From Pedobacter riviphilus (GTDB lineage Bacteria > Bacteroidota > Bacteroidia > Sphingobacteriales > Sphingobacteriaceae), in contig NZ_CP061171.1 of NCBI RefSeq assembly GCF_014692875.1, positions 2,170,001-2,234,000 of the forward strand: DNA of 64,000 nt, given 5' to 3'. A program made the translations under genes and the position numbers. A model generated the notes under the pieces. That model searched no databases. It had not been told where the DNA came from and saw only the letters and a program-made list of their open reading frames with translations. Below are positions 16,112 through 25,291 of the stretch, piece by piece (within the stretch, counting starts at the first letter, position 1; each line of letters starts with the position of its first letter).

Positions 16112-17491
16112 TTATAAATGATTAATGGCTTCTACTTCTGCTCGTGTATGTTTGTGTTTAAATATCACAACAAAAACGATTGCAATAACAAGTACATAAA
16201 TGGTAAAGGTTAACCAGATGTTATGCCAGTCTTTTACATCAAGCGCCCTGCTCAGATCTCCATTAGGCAATACATCAATTCCTTTATTTTTAAGGAATTT
16301 AAGCAGGTGTATATTATCTTCCTCACTTTTAACGTATTTGGAGAGCGAACCAATAGTATGGTAGTAAGTGGTAAAGAAATGGCTAATCATCCAGCCAGAA
16401 ACCAAACTGCCAAACACGGCACCAAAGCCATTGGTCATCATCATAAATAGACCTTGTGCCGAAGAACGGATTTTTGGCGTAGTTGATGTTTCTACAAACA
16501 GCGATCCCGATATGTTAAAGAAATCGAATGCCATGCCATAAACAATGCATGAAGTGATGATCATCCATAGGTTGGTTGATGGATCGCCATAAGCGAATAA
16601 ACCAAAACGCAACACCCAGGCGAACATCGCAATTGCGATTACCCATTTAATTCCAAATCTTTTCAAAAAGAAGGGAATAGCCAGGATAAAAAGCGTTTCT
16701 GATACCTGCGAAATGGATAAAATAATGGTAGAATATTTAATTACGAATGACTCTGCAAAAACAGGAAATAATTTAAATTCATCTAAAAAAACATCGCCAT
16801 AAGCATTCGTTAGCTGTAAGGCTGCACCTAAAAACATCGAGAAAATAAAAAACAAAGCCATTTTGTAATCGGCAAAAAGCTTAAAAGATTCGAGTCCGAG
16901 CTTTTGTGCAAATGTTTTCTTATCGCTTATTAAGTTTAATGGCTTACAAGCGGGCAGCGTAAAAGAGTATACCCCCAATAACAACGCACTTATTCCTGCA
17001 ATATAGAACTGGTTGGCACTGGCTTTATTACCTGTTAAATTGGTAATCCACATGGCAGCAATAAAGCCAATAGTACCCCACACCCTAATGGGAGGGAAGT
17101 CTTTTATTACATCGAAATTGCCGTTCTTTAAAGTAGTATAACTAATAGAATTGCTTAGTGCTATTGTTGGCATGTAAAAGCACATGGCTACCAGCATTAC
17201 CCAAAAAAAACTATGCGGACTTTCTACTTGAGGTAAATAAAACATAGTGGCTGCATAAAGGATATGTAAGATAGCGTAAAGCTTCTCTGCATTGATCCAT
17301 TTATCGGCAATGATACCTGTAATGGTTGGCATAAATAATGATGCAATGCCCATTGTAGAGAAAATTATCCCAAAATCTGCGCCATCCCATTGTTTGGTTC
17401 CGAACCAATAATTTGCAATTGTAATTAACCACGCAGCCCATACAAAGAATTGCATGAAACTCATTATAGTTAAGCGAAACTTAACGTTCAT
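16112..17491 (-). CDS. NupG-like nucleoside:H+ symporter (MFS)
   Basis: 459 residues with about 12 membrane helices. The opening MSFMQFFVWAAWLITIANYWF, the TGIIADKW loop between helices 2 and 3 and the FPPIRVWGTIGFI segment are characteristic of the nucleoside:H+ symporter family (PF03825, E. coli NupG/XapB). Import of nucleosides across the inner membrane is the family function; substrate specificity is not resolved. The gene begins a two-gene unit with the DUF3667 gene, with a 185-base upstream gap. Confidence 0.85.
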   Translation of the reverse strand: MNVKFRLTIMSFMQFFVWAAWLITIANYWFGTKQWDGADFGIIFSTMGIASLFMPTITGIIADKWINAEKLYAILHILYAATMFYLPQVESPHSFFWVMLVAMCFYMPTIALSNSISYTTLKNGNFDVIKDFPPIRVWGTIGFIAAMWITNLTGNKASANQFYIAGISALLLGVYSFTLPACKPLNLISDKKTFAQKLGLESFKLFADYKMALFFIFSMFLGAALQLTNAYGDVFLDEFKLFPVFAESFVIKYSTIILSISQVSETLFILAIPFFLKRFGIKWVIAIAMFAWVLRFGLFAYGDPSTNLWMIITSCIVYGMAFDFFNISGSLFVETSTTPKIRSSAQGLFMMMTNGFGAVFGSLVSGWMISHFFTTYYHTIGSLSKYVKSEEDNIHLLKFLKNKGIDVLPNGDLSRALDVKDWHNIWLTFTIYVLVIAIVFVVIFKHKHTRAEVEAINHL

Positions 17492-17676
17492 AATAATAGT
17501 TTAGTTTGAGTTATTGAAAGTAAAAGCTGAATATAGAACTATTTTGAATGATAATCCAAAATGAGCCCAAATTATTTTAAACAATTTGGGTCATCTTAGA
17601 ATTTAGCTTTTTATTTAGAGATTTTTAGCAAAAATCTGAAGGAATTTTGATTGGATGAATATTTTTTAAAGAAAAA

Positions 17677-18291
17677 TTAAGAGGTTCCACGTTTGTTTAG
17701 TTCGTCTCTTAACCGTGCTGCCTTTTCATAAGCCTCTTCAGCAATTGCTTCCTGTAATTTTTGTTGAAGTTCTTCTAAGGTAAGATCGCCAAAACCTTGT
17801 TGCTGGGTTGAGGTAGGCAAGCTATCTGCTTCAGGTTCTTTTGCAATAGAATCCATGTTTTCGAGGAAAAGAAAATCGTTCCCTTCTATCACAATACCTG
17901 CAGAAGCCAAAATAAATTCGTAAGTATAAATCATCGCATTAAACCGGACGGCTAAAGCAATAGCATCTGATGTTCTGGCATCAACTTCATGTGTATTTTT
18001 ACCATCACTACAGATCAACTTAGCATAAAACACACCGTCAACCAGATTGTATATAATAATTTCCTGAATATTGATATGAAAAGTATCAGCCATTGATTTG
18101 AATAAATCATGTGTTAATGGCCTACTAGGAGTCATTTTCTCAATTTCTATCGCAATGGCCTGTGCCTCAAATGCACCAATAATAATCGGTAGGCGGCGGC
18201 GTCCATTTACTTCTCCTAAAACAAGGGCATAAGCACCAGATTGAGTCTGGCTGTAAGATAAACCTACAATATCTAATTTAACTTTTTTCAT
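17677..18291 (-). CDS. Bifunctional nuclease family protein (DUF151) with UVR motif
   Basis: 204 residues. The N-terminal 150 residues match the BFN/DUF151 domain (RRRLPIIIGAFEAQAIAIE, DARTSDAIALAVRF). The C-terminal 35 residues form a UVR motif (EELQQKLQEAIAEEAYEKAARLRDEL) as in UvrB/UvrC and McsA. This two-part layout is standard in Bacteroidota. BFN proteins from plants and Thermotoga bind or cut nucleic acid; the UVR helix hairpin suggests contact with a partner. It follows etfBA on the same strand, with a short hairpin between them. Confidence 0.88.
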   Translation of the reverse strand: MKKVKLDIVGLSYSQTQSGAYALVLGEVNGRRRLPIIIGAFEAQAIAIEIEKMTPSRPLTHDLFKSMADTFHINIQEIIIYNLVDGVFYAKLICSDGKNTHEVDARTSDAIALAVRFNAMIYTYEFILASAGIVIEGNDFLFLENMDSIAKEPEADSLPTSTQQQGFGDLTLEELQQKLQEAIAEEAYEKAARLRDELNKRGTS

Positions 18292-18302
18292 ATTTATGAT
18301 AA

Positions 18303-18333
18303 GACCTTATAAGTTTTAAAAACCTATAAGGTC
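18303..18333. repeat. Hairpin between etfA and the bifunctional nuclease gene
   Basis: GACCTTATA / TATAAGGTC, a perfect 9-bp inverted repeat with a 13-base loop. It may attenuate transcription from etfA into the nuclease gene; there is no clear T-run. Confidence 0.5.
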
Positions 18334-18342
18334 TATAAGATA

Positions 18343-19311
18343 TTATCCCTTATGTGCTTTTAATGCTTCAATTAATTTGGGTACAACCTCAAAAGCGTCG
18401 CCAACAATACCATAATCGGCCACTTTAAAGAAAGGAGCTTCTGGATCTTTGTTGATTACAACAATCACTTTTGACGAACTCACACCCGCTAAATGCTGAA
18501 TAGCCCCAGAAATACCGATAGCAATATAAAGGTTAGGGCTAATCGCAATACCAGTTTGACCAACGTGTTCTGAATGTGGTCTCCAGTCTGCATCCGATAC
18601 CGGTTTAGAACAGGCTGTAGCAGCCCCCAACAAACCAGCTAATTCTTCGATCATTCCCCAGTTTTCTGGTCCTTTTAAACCCCTGCCAGCAGAAACTACC
18701 AATTCTGCATCAGGCAACGAAACTTTATCAGTTGCCCTAACAATTTCTTTAATAACGGTTCCTAAATCTGATTGTTTAATATCTGCAGCAAAGGTTTCTA
18801 TTGCAACATCTGTAGCATTTTCTTTAACACCAAATGCATTCGGATTTAAGGCGATTACTTTATTAGCAGATGTTAACTCTGTAATAGCAAACGCTTTACC
18901 TGAAAAGGCAGTTTTTTTAACCGAAAATTTACCATCAGTACTCGGTAATTCTACTGCGCCATCAGCTAAACCAGCTTTAAGTTTTACTGCAATACGCGGT
19001 GCTAAACCTTTACCAGAAAAAGAGTTAGACAAAACTATAATATTGGCACCTTCTTTTTCTGCTGCTGCAGCAATAACACTCGCATAAGCCTGATTTACAA
19101 AGGTTTTTAATTGGTCGGCATTTACATTTAATACCTTTGATGCACCGTATTTACCTAATTCTTTTAATTCACTGTCGGCAACATCGCCAATAGAAATTGC
19201 GGTTAAATTAGTTGATTGTTGATCGGCAATGGCTTTGGCATAAGATACGGCTTCAAATACAGATTTCTTAAATTTCCCCTCAGCTTGTTCTACATATACT
19301 AATACTGACAT
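18343..19311 (-). CDS. etfA: Electron transfer flavoprotein alpha subunit
   Basis: 322 residues. The C-terminal FAD-binding segment is intact (SEHVGQTGIAISPNLYIAIG, ISGAIQHLAGVSSSKVIVVI, FKVADYGIVGD), as is the SAGRGLKGPENW motif. With EtfB it forms the heterodimeric FAD/AMP carrier that takes electrons from acyl-CoA dehydrogenases and passes them to the quinone pool. It lies 61 bases after etfB, same strand. No ETF-ubiquinone oxidoreductase is in the window. Confidence 0.96.
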   Translation of the reverse strand: MSVLVYVEQAEGKFKKSVFEAVSYAKAIADQQSTNLTAISIGDVADSELKELGKYGASKVLNVNADQLKTFVNQAYASVIAAAAEKEGANIIVLSNSFSGKGLAPRIAVKLKAGLADGAVELPSTDGKFSVKKTAFSGKAFAITELTSANKVIALNPNAFGVKENATDVAIETFAADIKQSDLGTVIKEIVRATDKVSLPDAELVVSAGRGLKGPENWGMIEELAGLLGAATACSKPVSDADWRPHSEHVGQTGIAISPNLYIAIGISGAIQHLAGVSSSKVIVVINKDPEAPFFKVADYGIVGDAFEVVPKLIEALKAHKG

Positions 19312-19372
19312 ATATTTATTTCTTTATCCTTAACAGGATGGTGTAAACGATTTGATTTATTATGACTTAAAA

Positions 19373-20110
19373 CTAGATTACTTTAGCTTCACTATGAAGT
19401 AAGCCAATTAACGATTCTGTTTGATCAGCTGGAATTAACTTAACCGTTCCGCGAGGAGCAGGAGTTTCATATTTGGTTACCTTGGTTAGCTCTTCTACAG
19501 CAACTGCATCTACCACCGTTAATGGTTTAGTTCTAGCGCTCATGATACCGCGCATATTCGGGATTTTGGGTTCTGCTACACCTTCAGCACAACTTGCAAT
19601 AAACTTACCAGAAACGGTTAGAACTTCTTTACCACCTTCAATTTCTCGTTCAATTGTCGCTGTATCGCCATCAATAGTTAATTTTTTGATGATAGATACT
19701 GAAGGGATATCTAAAAATTCGCCAACCATAGCAGCCACCTGGTTACCGTTGTAATCGATAGACTCGCGACCAGTTAAAATAATATTGAAATCTTTGTCTT
19801 TCGCATATTCTGCAATCTGTTTTGCTACAAAATAAGCATCTCTTGGTGCCGCATTAATCCTAATTGCATCATCTGCACCAATTGCAAGCGCTTTTCTGAT
19901 GGTTGGATCGTTACCCGCTTCGCCAACATTGATCACAGTTACTGTTCCTTTTCCGCCTTCAGTTAATTCAATTGCACGTGATAAAGCAATTTCATCGTAT
20001 GGATTAACAATATATTGCACTCCCGACGTATTGAATTCGGTATTATCATTAGTAAAAGTTATTTTTGTCGTTGTGTCTGGCACGTTACTGATACAAACTA
20101 ATATTTTCAT
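19373..20110 (-). CDS. etfB: Electron transfer flavoprotein beta subunit
   Basis: 245 residues, with the AMP-binding fold (MKILVCISNVPDTTTKI, NPYDEIALSRAIEL) and the signature loop around TGRESIDYNGNQVAAMVGEFL. Partner of the alpha subunit encoded next. The recognition loop and AMP site segments are present, so it should be functional. A TAnnTTTG box on this strand at 20219-20212 could start a transcript with about 95 bases of leader. Confidence 0.96.
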   Translation of the reverse strand: MKILVCISNVPDTTTKITFTNDNTEFNTSGVQYIVNPYDEIALSRAIELTEGGKGTVTVINVGEAGNDPTIRKALAIGADDAIRINAAPRDAYFVAKQIAEYAKDKDFNIILTGRESIDYNGNQVAAMVGEFLDIPSVSIIKKLTIDGDTATIEREIEGGKEVLTVSGKFIASCAEGVAEPKIPNMRGIMSARTKPLTVVDAVAVEELTKVTKYETPAPRGTVKLIPADQTESLIGLLHSEAKVI

Positions 20111-20211
20111 ATGTTAATAGTGGTTTTTATTACTATGAACGATCTGGAACTAAAATTGTTTAGCTGTTGATCGGTTCATATATGATATCATTATTATATA
20201 AGGTCTTTCTG

Positions 20212-20219
20212 CAAATTTA
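20212..20219 (-). promoter_or_regulatory. Possible -7 box for etfBA
   Basis: TAAATTTG on the minus strand fits TAnnTTTG exactly, about 100 bases upstream of the etfB start. The AT-rich setting makes chance matches likely. Confidence 0.3.
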
Positions 20220-20241
20220 ATTAAAAAAGCAAGGAATTAAA

Positions 20242-20577
20242 ATGTCATCCACCCGATTAAGCAAGTTATTAGAATTTTTAGAAAGCGATCCTAACGATCC
20301 ATTTATACTATATGCCTTAGCCACAGAGTATAATGCGCAAAATGATAAAGAAAAGGCCTATTCTTTTTACCTTCAGTTAACTGATAAACACCCTGATTAT
20401 GTAGGTACTTACTATCATTTAGGCAAGTTATTCGAAAAAGACGATCAAAAAGAAAAGGCTATCGCTATTTATCAGAAAGGTATGGAAGTTGCTCGCAACA
20501 AAAGAGACATGCATGCTTTTTCTGAATTACAGGGCGCATATAATACCGCAGCGGGATTAGATTATGAAGACGACTAG
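20242..20577 (+). CDS. Small tetratricopeptide-repeat protein
   Basis: 111 residues made almost entirely of two to three TPR units (DPNDPFILYALATEYNAQND, then HPDYVGTYYHLGKLFEKDDQ, then a last helix pair). It has no signal peptide. Small solitary TPR proteins of this kind act as protein-protein adaptors. It is divergent from etfB and followed 35 bases later by the chromate transporter gene. Function unknown; fold call is confident. Confidence 0.85.
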   Translation: MSSTRLSKLLEFLESDPNDPFILYALATEYNAQNDKEKAYSFYLQLTDKHPDYVGTYYHLGKLFEKDDQKEKAIAIYQKGMEVARNKRDMHAFSELQGAYNTAAGLDYEDD

Positions 20578-20578
20578 G

Positions 20579-20606
20579 TCAGTTTTTAGTTAACAGTTAT
20601 CAGTTT
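20579..20606 (+). repeat. Four tandem heptamers, consensus WCAGTTW
   Basis: TCAGTTT, TTAGTTA, ACAGTTA and TCAGTTT follow each other without gaps just after the TPR gene stop, 7 bases before the chrA start. Short heptamer arrays of this sequence are known as intergenic repeats in several bacterial groups. Confidence 0.6.
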
Positions 20607-20612
20607 AAATTA

Positions 20613-21830
20613 ATGCAAAACAAACCTATCGCTGCAAAAAAACAGTGGTTATTTATTAGAAACGTAATCTTTTTTACATTTACTTCATTTGGAGGTGCAC
20701 AGGCACACCTTGCACTGTTGCTTAAATACTTTGTTCAGAGCACTAAATTTATTTCTGAGGAAGAACTTTTAGAATTAAATGCACTGGCGCAGGTACTCCC
20801 TGGACCAGCATCTACACAAACCCTGGTTGGGATAGCCTGGAAAGTTGGAAAGCTTAAACTGGCCATTATTACTTTCCTGATCTGGATATTACCCACAGCC
20901 ACCATAATGACCTTTGCAGCAATTAGTTATGCTTTGCTCGATCAAAAACAAAAGTTTAACGATATTTTAGAATATATCCAGCCAATTGCACTAGGTATTG
21001 TAGCTTATGGCGCATGGAAACTTGGTAAAAAGGTTTTATCCTCACAGGTTTCCATATTCCTGGCTACCGCTTCGGTTATTGCTACATTGGTTTTAAGAAA
21101 TGCTTATGTATTTCCATTATCAATATTGATTGGCGGAATGATCTCTTCGGCCATCGAAACACCAAAAGAGGAAACAGAGTTAAGGGTTAAACTTTTTTCA
21201 AATATCAATCCTCGAAAACTGATCTACTTTTTAGGTGCTTTGCTCTTGTTCGCATTGGTAGGTGCAATTATAAACCGAACTTCGCCTTTTAGCTTGCCCA
21301 TTCGCTTACTCGAAAACTTTTACCGTAATGGAATATTGGTTTTTGGAGGAGGGCAGGTGCTTGTTCCTTTAATGTTTACCGAATTTGTAGAGATGAAACA
21401 TTATCTGCCTTCATCAGGGTTTTTATCTGGCTTTGCACTCCAGCAAGCTTTACCTGGTCCAACATTTTCTTTTACCAGCTATTTGGGTGCACTAAGCATG
21501 AAGAATTTTGGATACGGATTATGGGGCCAAATTTTAGGCGGATTGATCGGAGTAATTGGCATTAACTTACCTGGACTAATCCTCGTTTTATTTATTGTAC
21601 CGTTTTGGGATGACTTAAAAAAAATCTCCAGAATCCGTCATAGTCTTTCCGGAATCAATGCTGTTAGCGTTGGATTTATTATTGCTGCTTTTGTGCTTCT
21701 TTTAATACCAATGGGCTTTAACTGGATATTTTTTGGGATTATGATCGCTACATTTCTACTGCTTAACTTCACAAAAATAAGTCCACCGATTATCGTATTG
21801 GCAGGTATTCTTATCGGATACATTTTTTAA
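20613..21830 (+). CDS. chrA: Chromate transporter, two-domain CHR family
   Basis: 405 residues with about 10-12 membrane helices in two homologous halves. Each half carries the CHR signature: FGGAQAHLALL with LAQVLPGPASTQ in the first, and FGGGQVLVPLM with ALQQALPGPTFSFTSYLG in the second. ChrA exports chromate using the membrane potential; many family members in soil bacteria have unproven substrates. The start is ATG 20613; the gene may be co-transcribed with the TPR gene. Confidence 0.9.
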   Translation: MQNKPIAAKKQWLFIRNVIFFTFTSFGGAQAHLALLLKYFVQSTKFISEEELLELNALAQVLPGPASTQTLVGIAWKVGKLKLAIITFLIWILPTATIMTFAAISYALLDQKQKFNDILEYIQPIALGIVAYGAWKLGKKVLSSQVSIFLATASVIATLVLRNAYVFPLSILIGGMISSAIETPKEETELRVKLFSNINPRKLIYFLGALLLFALVGAIINRTSPFSLPIRLLENFYRNGILVFGGGQVLVPLMFTEFVEMKHYLPSSGFLSGFALQQALPGPTFSFTSYLGALSMKNFGYGLWGQILGGLIGVIGINLPGLILVLFIVPFWDDLKKISRIRHSLSGINAVSVGFIIAAFVLLLIPMGFNWIFFGIMIATFLLLNFTKISPPIIVLAGILIGYIF

Positions 21831-21920
21831 TCCCTCATACTATTTTCAAATCGGTTGTTGATTTTTCAATAACTTGCTTTTTAGTTTTATCTTCGCCAAA
21901 ATTTAAAATCAGATAAAATT

Positions 21921-22538
21921 ATGAAGAAACTATTAACGCTTTTATTATGCGCCGGCTTAGGCGTGACCAGCCAGGCACAAGAAAAAAACAGTCTTGAATT
22001 AGGAATTCATGTTGGCTATAATCTGGCCACCGTATCAACAAGTAACCAAACGAACAGCAACTACAGAAATGGCTTTAACGTTGCAGCTGTTGGAGATTAT
22101 TTCTTTTCAGACAGATGGAGTATAAAAGCAAAGATCGGGTATGATCAAAAAGGCTGGGACAGTGGTTATTTAACCAATTTGGATAATGGGCAAAGTTTTA
22201 CTACTGATTACCATATCAATTACCTCACCATTCCGGTAATGGCGAACTGGCATTTTGGTAAGAAAAGAAACTGGTATTTAAACTTTGGTCCGTATTTTGG
22301 CATTTTATTGAATGCAAGCGAAACAAAATTTAATACCGACTTAAAGAATTTTATCCACAACAGGGATATCGGCATAGATTTAGGCATTGGCGTTAAATTA
22401 CCAGTGGCCAATAAAGTAAAGGTATTGTTAGAACTTGATGGACAATCAGGTCTTACTGACGTATTTAAACAAAATCAAGGTTATCAGATTAGAACAGTAA
22501 GATCAGGCATTAATGCAGGTTTGCTTTTTAGCTTATAA
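21921..22538 (+). CDS. Outer membrane beta-barrel (porin-like) protein
   Basis: 205 residues. Signal peptide cleaved near SQAQ (residue 19), followed by an opening LELGIHVGYNLATV strand and about eight beta strands, ending in SGINAGLLFSL. It matches the general outer-membrane-protein beta-barrel family (PF13568-like) abundant in Bacteroidota. It is unrelated in detail to the pair at 11651-12873. It is followed by a terminator shared with dnaB. Function unknown. Confidence 0.78.
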   Translation: MKKLLTLLLCAGLGVTSQAQEKNSLELGIHVGYNLATVSTSNQTNSNYRNGFNVAAVGDYFFSDRWSIKAKIGYDQKGWDSGYLTNLDNGQSFTTDYHINYLTIPVMANWHFGKKRNWYLNFGPYFGILLNASETKFNTDLKNFIHNRDIGIDLGIGVKLPVANKVKVLLELDGQSGLTDVFKQNQGYQIRTVRSGINAGLLFSL

Positions 22539-22548
22539 TATTAAAAAT

Positions 22549-22583
22549 AAAAATGCCCCAAATATAAAATTGGGGGCATTTTT
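22549..22583. terminator. Bidirectional terminator between barrel gene and dnaB
   Basis: AAAAATGCCCC / GGGGGCATTTTT, an 11-bp stem with an AT-rich loop, flanked by A- and T-runs on either side. Confidence 0.9.
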
Positions 22584-22597
22584 ATGATCGAATTATT

Positions 22598-24160
22598 TTA
22601 AAACGGTGGATCGTCATCATTATAATCGTCCATTTTTGAGGGACGGATAATTACGTTGCTCTGTTTTTCAAAATCCTGTGATGGATACATTCCAGCTGAA
22701 GGATCGGCAGCGAATGAATTCGGCGGAGCATTAAAATCATCTTCCAGATCCTGGAATTTCACAAACTTACCTACGAATTTAAGCGGAACAATTCCGGTTT
22801 CACCGTTACGGTGTTTTGCAATAATCACCTCGCCAATACCAGCCTGCGATCTTCCTTGCTCATCTTCGGTAATACCATAATATTCAGGACGATACAAAAA
22901 CAAAACCATATCCGCATCCTGCTCAATTGAACCAGATTCACGTAAATCGGATAACATAGGACGTTTTCCCTGTAAACCTGGCCTGCTCTCTACTGCACGA
23001 CTTAACTGTGATAAAGCCAGCACAGGTACATCTAGTTCTTTTGCAACAGATTTTAGCGCCCTCGAAATACTACCAATTTCCTGCTCGCGGTTGCCACCAC
23101 CTTTTCCTTCGCCTTTACCATGCATTAACTGCAAGTAATCGACAATTACCAATTGAATATCGTATTGTGATTTTAATCTTCGGCATTTTGCCCTGAACTC
23201 GAAAATATTTAGTGCAGGTGTATCATCAATTAATAGGGGAGCTTCGGTTAAGCGGCCAATTTTGCTGTGTAACTGCTGCCATTCCCATTCCTGTAAATTT
23301 CCTTTTCTGATTTTTTCCTGCTCAATTTCTGCTTCTCCGGAAATTAAACGATTAACCAGCTGAACTGACGACATCTCTAGCGAGAATACTACTGTTGGTT
23401 TTGCAAAATCGACTGTGGCATTTCTCGCGCAGGTTAGCACGAAAGCCGTTTTACCCATCGCCGGACGTGCAGCAATAATTACTAAATCTTGCTTTTGCCA
23501 ACCACCAGTTATTCTGTCTAATCCTGTAAAACCTGTTGGCACACCTGTTAAACCATCGGTTTTAGTACGAAGTTCTTCGAGCGTAGCTAATGATTGCTTG
23601 ATAATATCGTCCATTTTCTGTGTATCTCTACGCAGGTTATTTTGGGCGATTTCAAAAAGTCCCTTTTCAGCCTGATCTAAAAGATCGAAAATATCTGTAG
23701 TATCTTCGTAGGCATTTGTAATGATTTCGGTAGAGATTCTGATCAGTTCACGCTGAATGTATTTCTGAGAAATAATACGGGCATGAAACTCAATATTTGC
23801 TGCAGAAGCAACACGGTTAGTTAAGCTCGTAATATAATATGCACCGCCAACTATTTCTAGAGAACCTAAAGTCCGCAATTCGGCAGTTACAGTTAAAATA
23901 TCAACCGGCCGAGATTTTTGAAATAAAATATGAATCGCTTCAAAAATTTTCTGATGGGCAATGTTATAAAAAACCTCTGGTTTTAAAACATCAATTACAG
24001 CAGAAAGTGCATCTTTTTCGAGCATTAACGCTCCAAGAACTGCTTCCTCAAGATCCAACGCCTGAGGAGGGATTTTCCCTTGTGAACTTATGGTATTACT
24101 TAACCTGCTTTTTCTAGCAGTCATACTGTTCTTTCCGCCTTGTTCATTATCGATACTCAT
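22598..24160 (-). CDS. dnaB: Replicative DNA helicase
   Basis: 520 residues as drawn. N-terminal DnaB domain (ALDLEEAVLGALMLEKDA), then the RecA-like motor with Walker A (ARPAMGKTAFVL, about residue 235), Walker B/H3 (VIVDYLQLM) and the arginine-finger region (SDLRESGSIEQDAD). No intein is present. It is the ring helicase that unwinds DNA at the fork. The start is open to question: a TAnnTTTG box ends only 4 bases before ATG 24160, so the transcript may start at that codon. A second in-frame ATG at 24124 (Met13, preceded by a purine-rich stretch) would leave a normal leader and keep the whole conserved domain. Confidence 0.96.
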   Translation of the reverse strand: MSIDNEQGGKNSMTARKSRLSNTISSQGKIPPQALDLEEAVLGALMLEKDALSAVIDVLKPEVFYNIAHQKIFEAIHILFQKSRPVDILTVTAELRTLGSLEIVGGAYYITSLTNRVASAANIEFHARIISQKYIQRELIRISTEIITNAYEDTTDIFDLLDQAEKGLFEIAQNNLRRDTQKMDDIIKQSLATLEELRTKTDGLTGVPTGFTGLDRITGGWQKQDLVIIAARPAMGKTAFVLTCARNATVDFAKPTVVFSLEMSSVQLVNRLISGEAEIEQEKIRKGNLQEWEWQQLHSKIGRLTEAPLLIDDTPALNIFEFRAKCRRLKSQYDIQLVIVDYLQLMHGKGEGKGGGNREQEIGSISRALKSVAKELDVPVLALSQLSRAVESRPGLQGKRPMLSDLRESGSIEQDADMVLFLYRPEYYGITEDEQGRSQAGIGEVIIAKHRNGETGIVPLKFVGKFVKFQDLEDDFNAPPNSFAADPSAGMYPSQDFEKQSNVIIRPSKMDDYNDDDPPF

Positions 24161-24164
24161 TCAA

Positions 24165-24172
24165 CAAAAGTA
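24165..24172 (-). promoter_or_regulatory. -7 promoter box abutting the dnaB start
   Basis: TACTTTTG on the minus strand, a perfect TAnnTTTG, ends 4 bases before ATG 24160. Either the mRNA is leaderless or translation starts at Met13 (24124). Confidence 0.5.
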
Positions 24173-24335
24173 ATTAAATTTTGATGTGGTTGCTCGAATT
24201 AGTTACTAGCTGTTTGTTAACAAATTGAAGCATAATCAGATTAAATTTTATTGGATTTATGATGCCGTAAAAATTTTTAAACAATTAAATGTTAATAAGG
24301 CGTACATTGTTTAAGGCGAAAACATTTTATTTGAA

Positions 24336-24343
24336 TACTTTTG
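24336..24343 (+). promoter_or_regulatory. -7 promoter box of rlmB
   Basis: TACTTTTG, an exact TAnnTTTG, lies 17 bases before the rlmB start codon, in the divergent gap with dnaB. Confidence 0.55.
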
Positions 24344-24360
24344 CCTAACAATTTAAAAAC

Positions 24361-25128
24361 ATGGATAATTTTAGAAGACCGCAACGCGCAAAAGAGAATA
24401 ATGAGTTTGTATTCGGCATCAGGGCCGTAATAGAAGCCATTAAAGCAGGAAGAGACATTGAAACCATTTACCAGCAACGCGGTCTGGGCGGCGATCTTTT
24501 TTTAGAATTAAAAGCCCTACTAAAAGATACTTTGATTCCCTTAAACTCGGTTCCGATTGAAAAGCTGAACCGCATGTCGCAGAAAAACCATCAGGGTGTA
24601 ATTGCTGTAATATCTCCAATTACCTATCAGAATATTGAAGATATTATCCCTGCTGTTTTCGAAAAGGGCGAAGTTCCATTAATTTTGGTATTAGATAGCG
24701 TGACTGATGTGCGTAATATGGGCGCAATTGCACGTACGGCGGCTTGTGTAGGCGTTCATGCTATTGTTGTTCCGTTAAAAAATGCAGCGCAGATCAATGC
24801 AGATGCCATTAAAACATCAGCAGGTGCATTATTCAGCATTCCGATTTGCCGACATGCCAATCTCCACAAAACCTGCTTATTTCTACAGGAAAGTGGCCTT
24901 CAGATTGTAGCCTGTACCGAAAAAACCAACGATTTTATTTATGCGCCAGATTATACCATGCCCACAGCAATTGTAATGGGCTCAGAAGATGAAGGAATTT
25001 CTAACGATCTTTTAAGGGTGGCCGATCATTTAGCTAAAATACCAATGGCTGGAAAAATCGAATCGTTAAATGTTTCGGTAGCTGCCGGGGTAATTTTATA
25101 CGAAGCAGTTAGACAGAGAACGGTTTAG
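24361..25128 (+). CDS. rlmB: 23S rRNA (guanosine-2'-O-)-methyltransferase, TrmH/SpoU family
   Basis: 255 residues. N-terminal substrate-binding domain (FVFGIRAVIEAIKAG) and the C-terminal SPOUT knot with its three motifs: DSVTDVRNMGAIARTAA, AIVMGSEDEGIS and IPMAGKIESLNVSVAAGVILYE. It methylates the 2'-O of a guanosine in 23S rRNA (G2251 in E. coli). Assignment to RlmB rather than another TrmH paralogue is by domain layout and length. Divergent from dnaB. Confidence 0.88.
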   Translation: MDNFRRPQRAKENNEFVFGIRAVIEAIKAGRDIETIYQQRGLGGDLFLELKALLKDTLIPLNSVPIEKLNRMSQKNHQGVIAVISPITYQNIEDIIPAVFEKGEVPLILVLDSVTDVRNMGAIARTAACVGVHAIVVPLKNAAQINADAIKTSAGALFSIPICRHANLHKTCLFLQESGLQIVACTEKTNDFIYAPDYTMPTAIVMGSEDEGISNDLLRVADHLAKIPMAGKIESLNVSVAAGVILYEAVRQRTV

Positions 25129-25188
25129 AGCGGAAAAGGGAAGATGGGTAATAGAATTTAGATTTGCAGCTCCATCTCGCCGAGACTC

Positions 25189-25214
25189 GTTATCCTGAAC
25201 TTGTTTCAGGATCT
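25189..25214. repeat. Dispersed palindrome, copy 2 (CCTGAAC-N-TTTCAGG type)
   Basis: Same 20-base core as at 2316-2340 (exact over TCCTGAACTTGTTTCAGGAT). It lies in the convergent gap between rlmB and the manC gene. Confidence 0.65.
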
Positions 25215-25230
25215 ATAAAACGAACTTAAT

Positions 25231-25288
25231 GTAGATAATGTAAAATGGATAATGAGAAATTATACTACATCATCCATTTTACATCATA
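25231..25288. repeat. Long imperfect inverted repeat downstream of rlmB and manC
   Basis: Arms of about 22 bases, 25231-25254 and 25267-25288, share GATAATGTAAAATGGATAATG against its complement with a few changes, with a 12-base loop. No T-run, so it may be a repeat element that also insulates the two convergent genes. Confidence 0.6.
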
Positions 25289-25291
25289 CCT

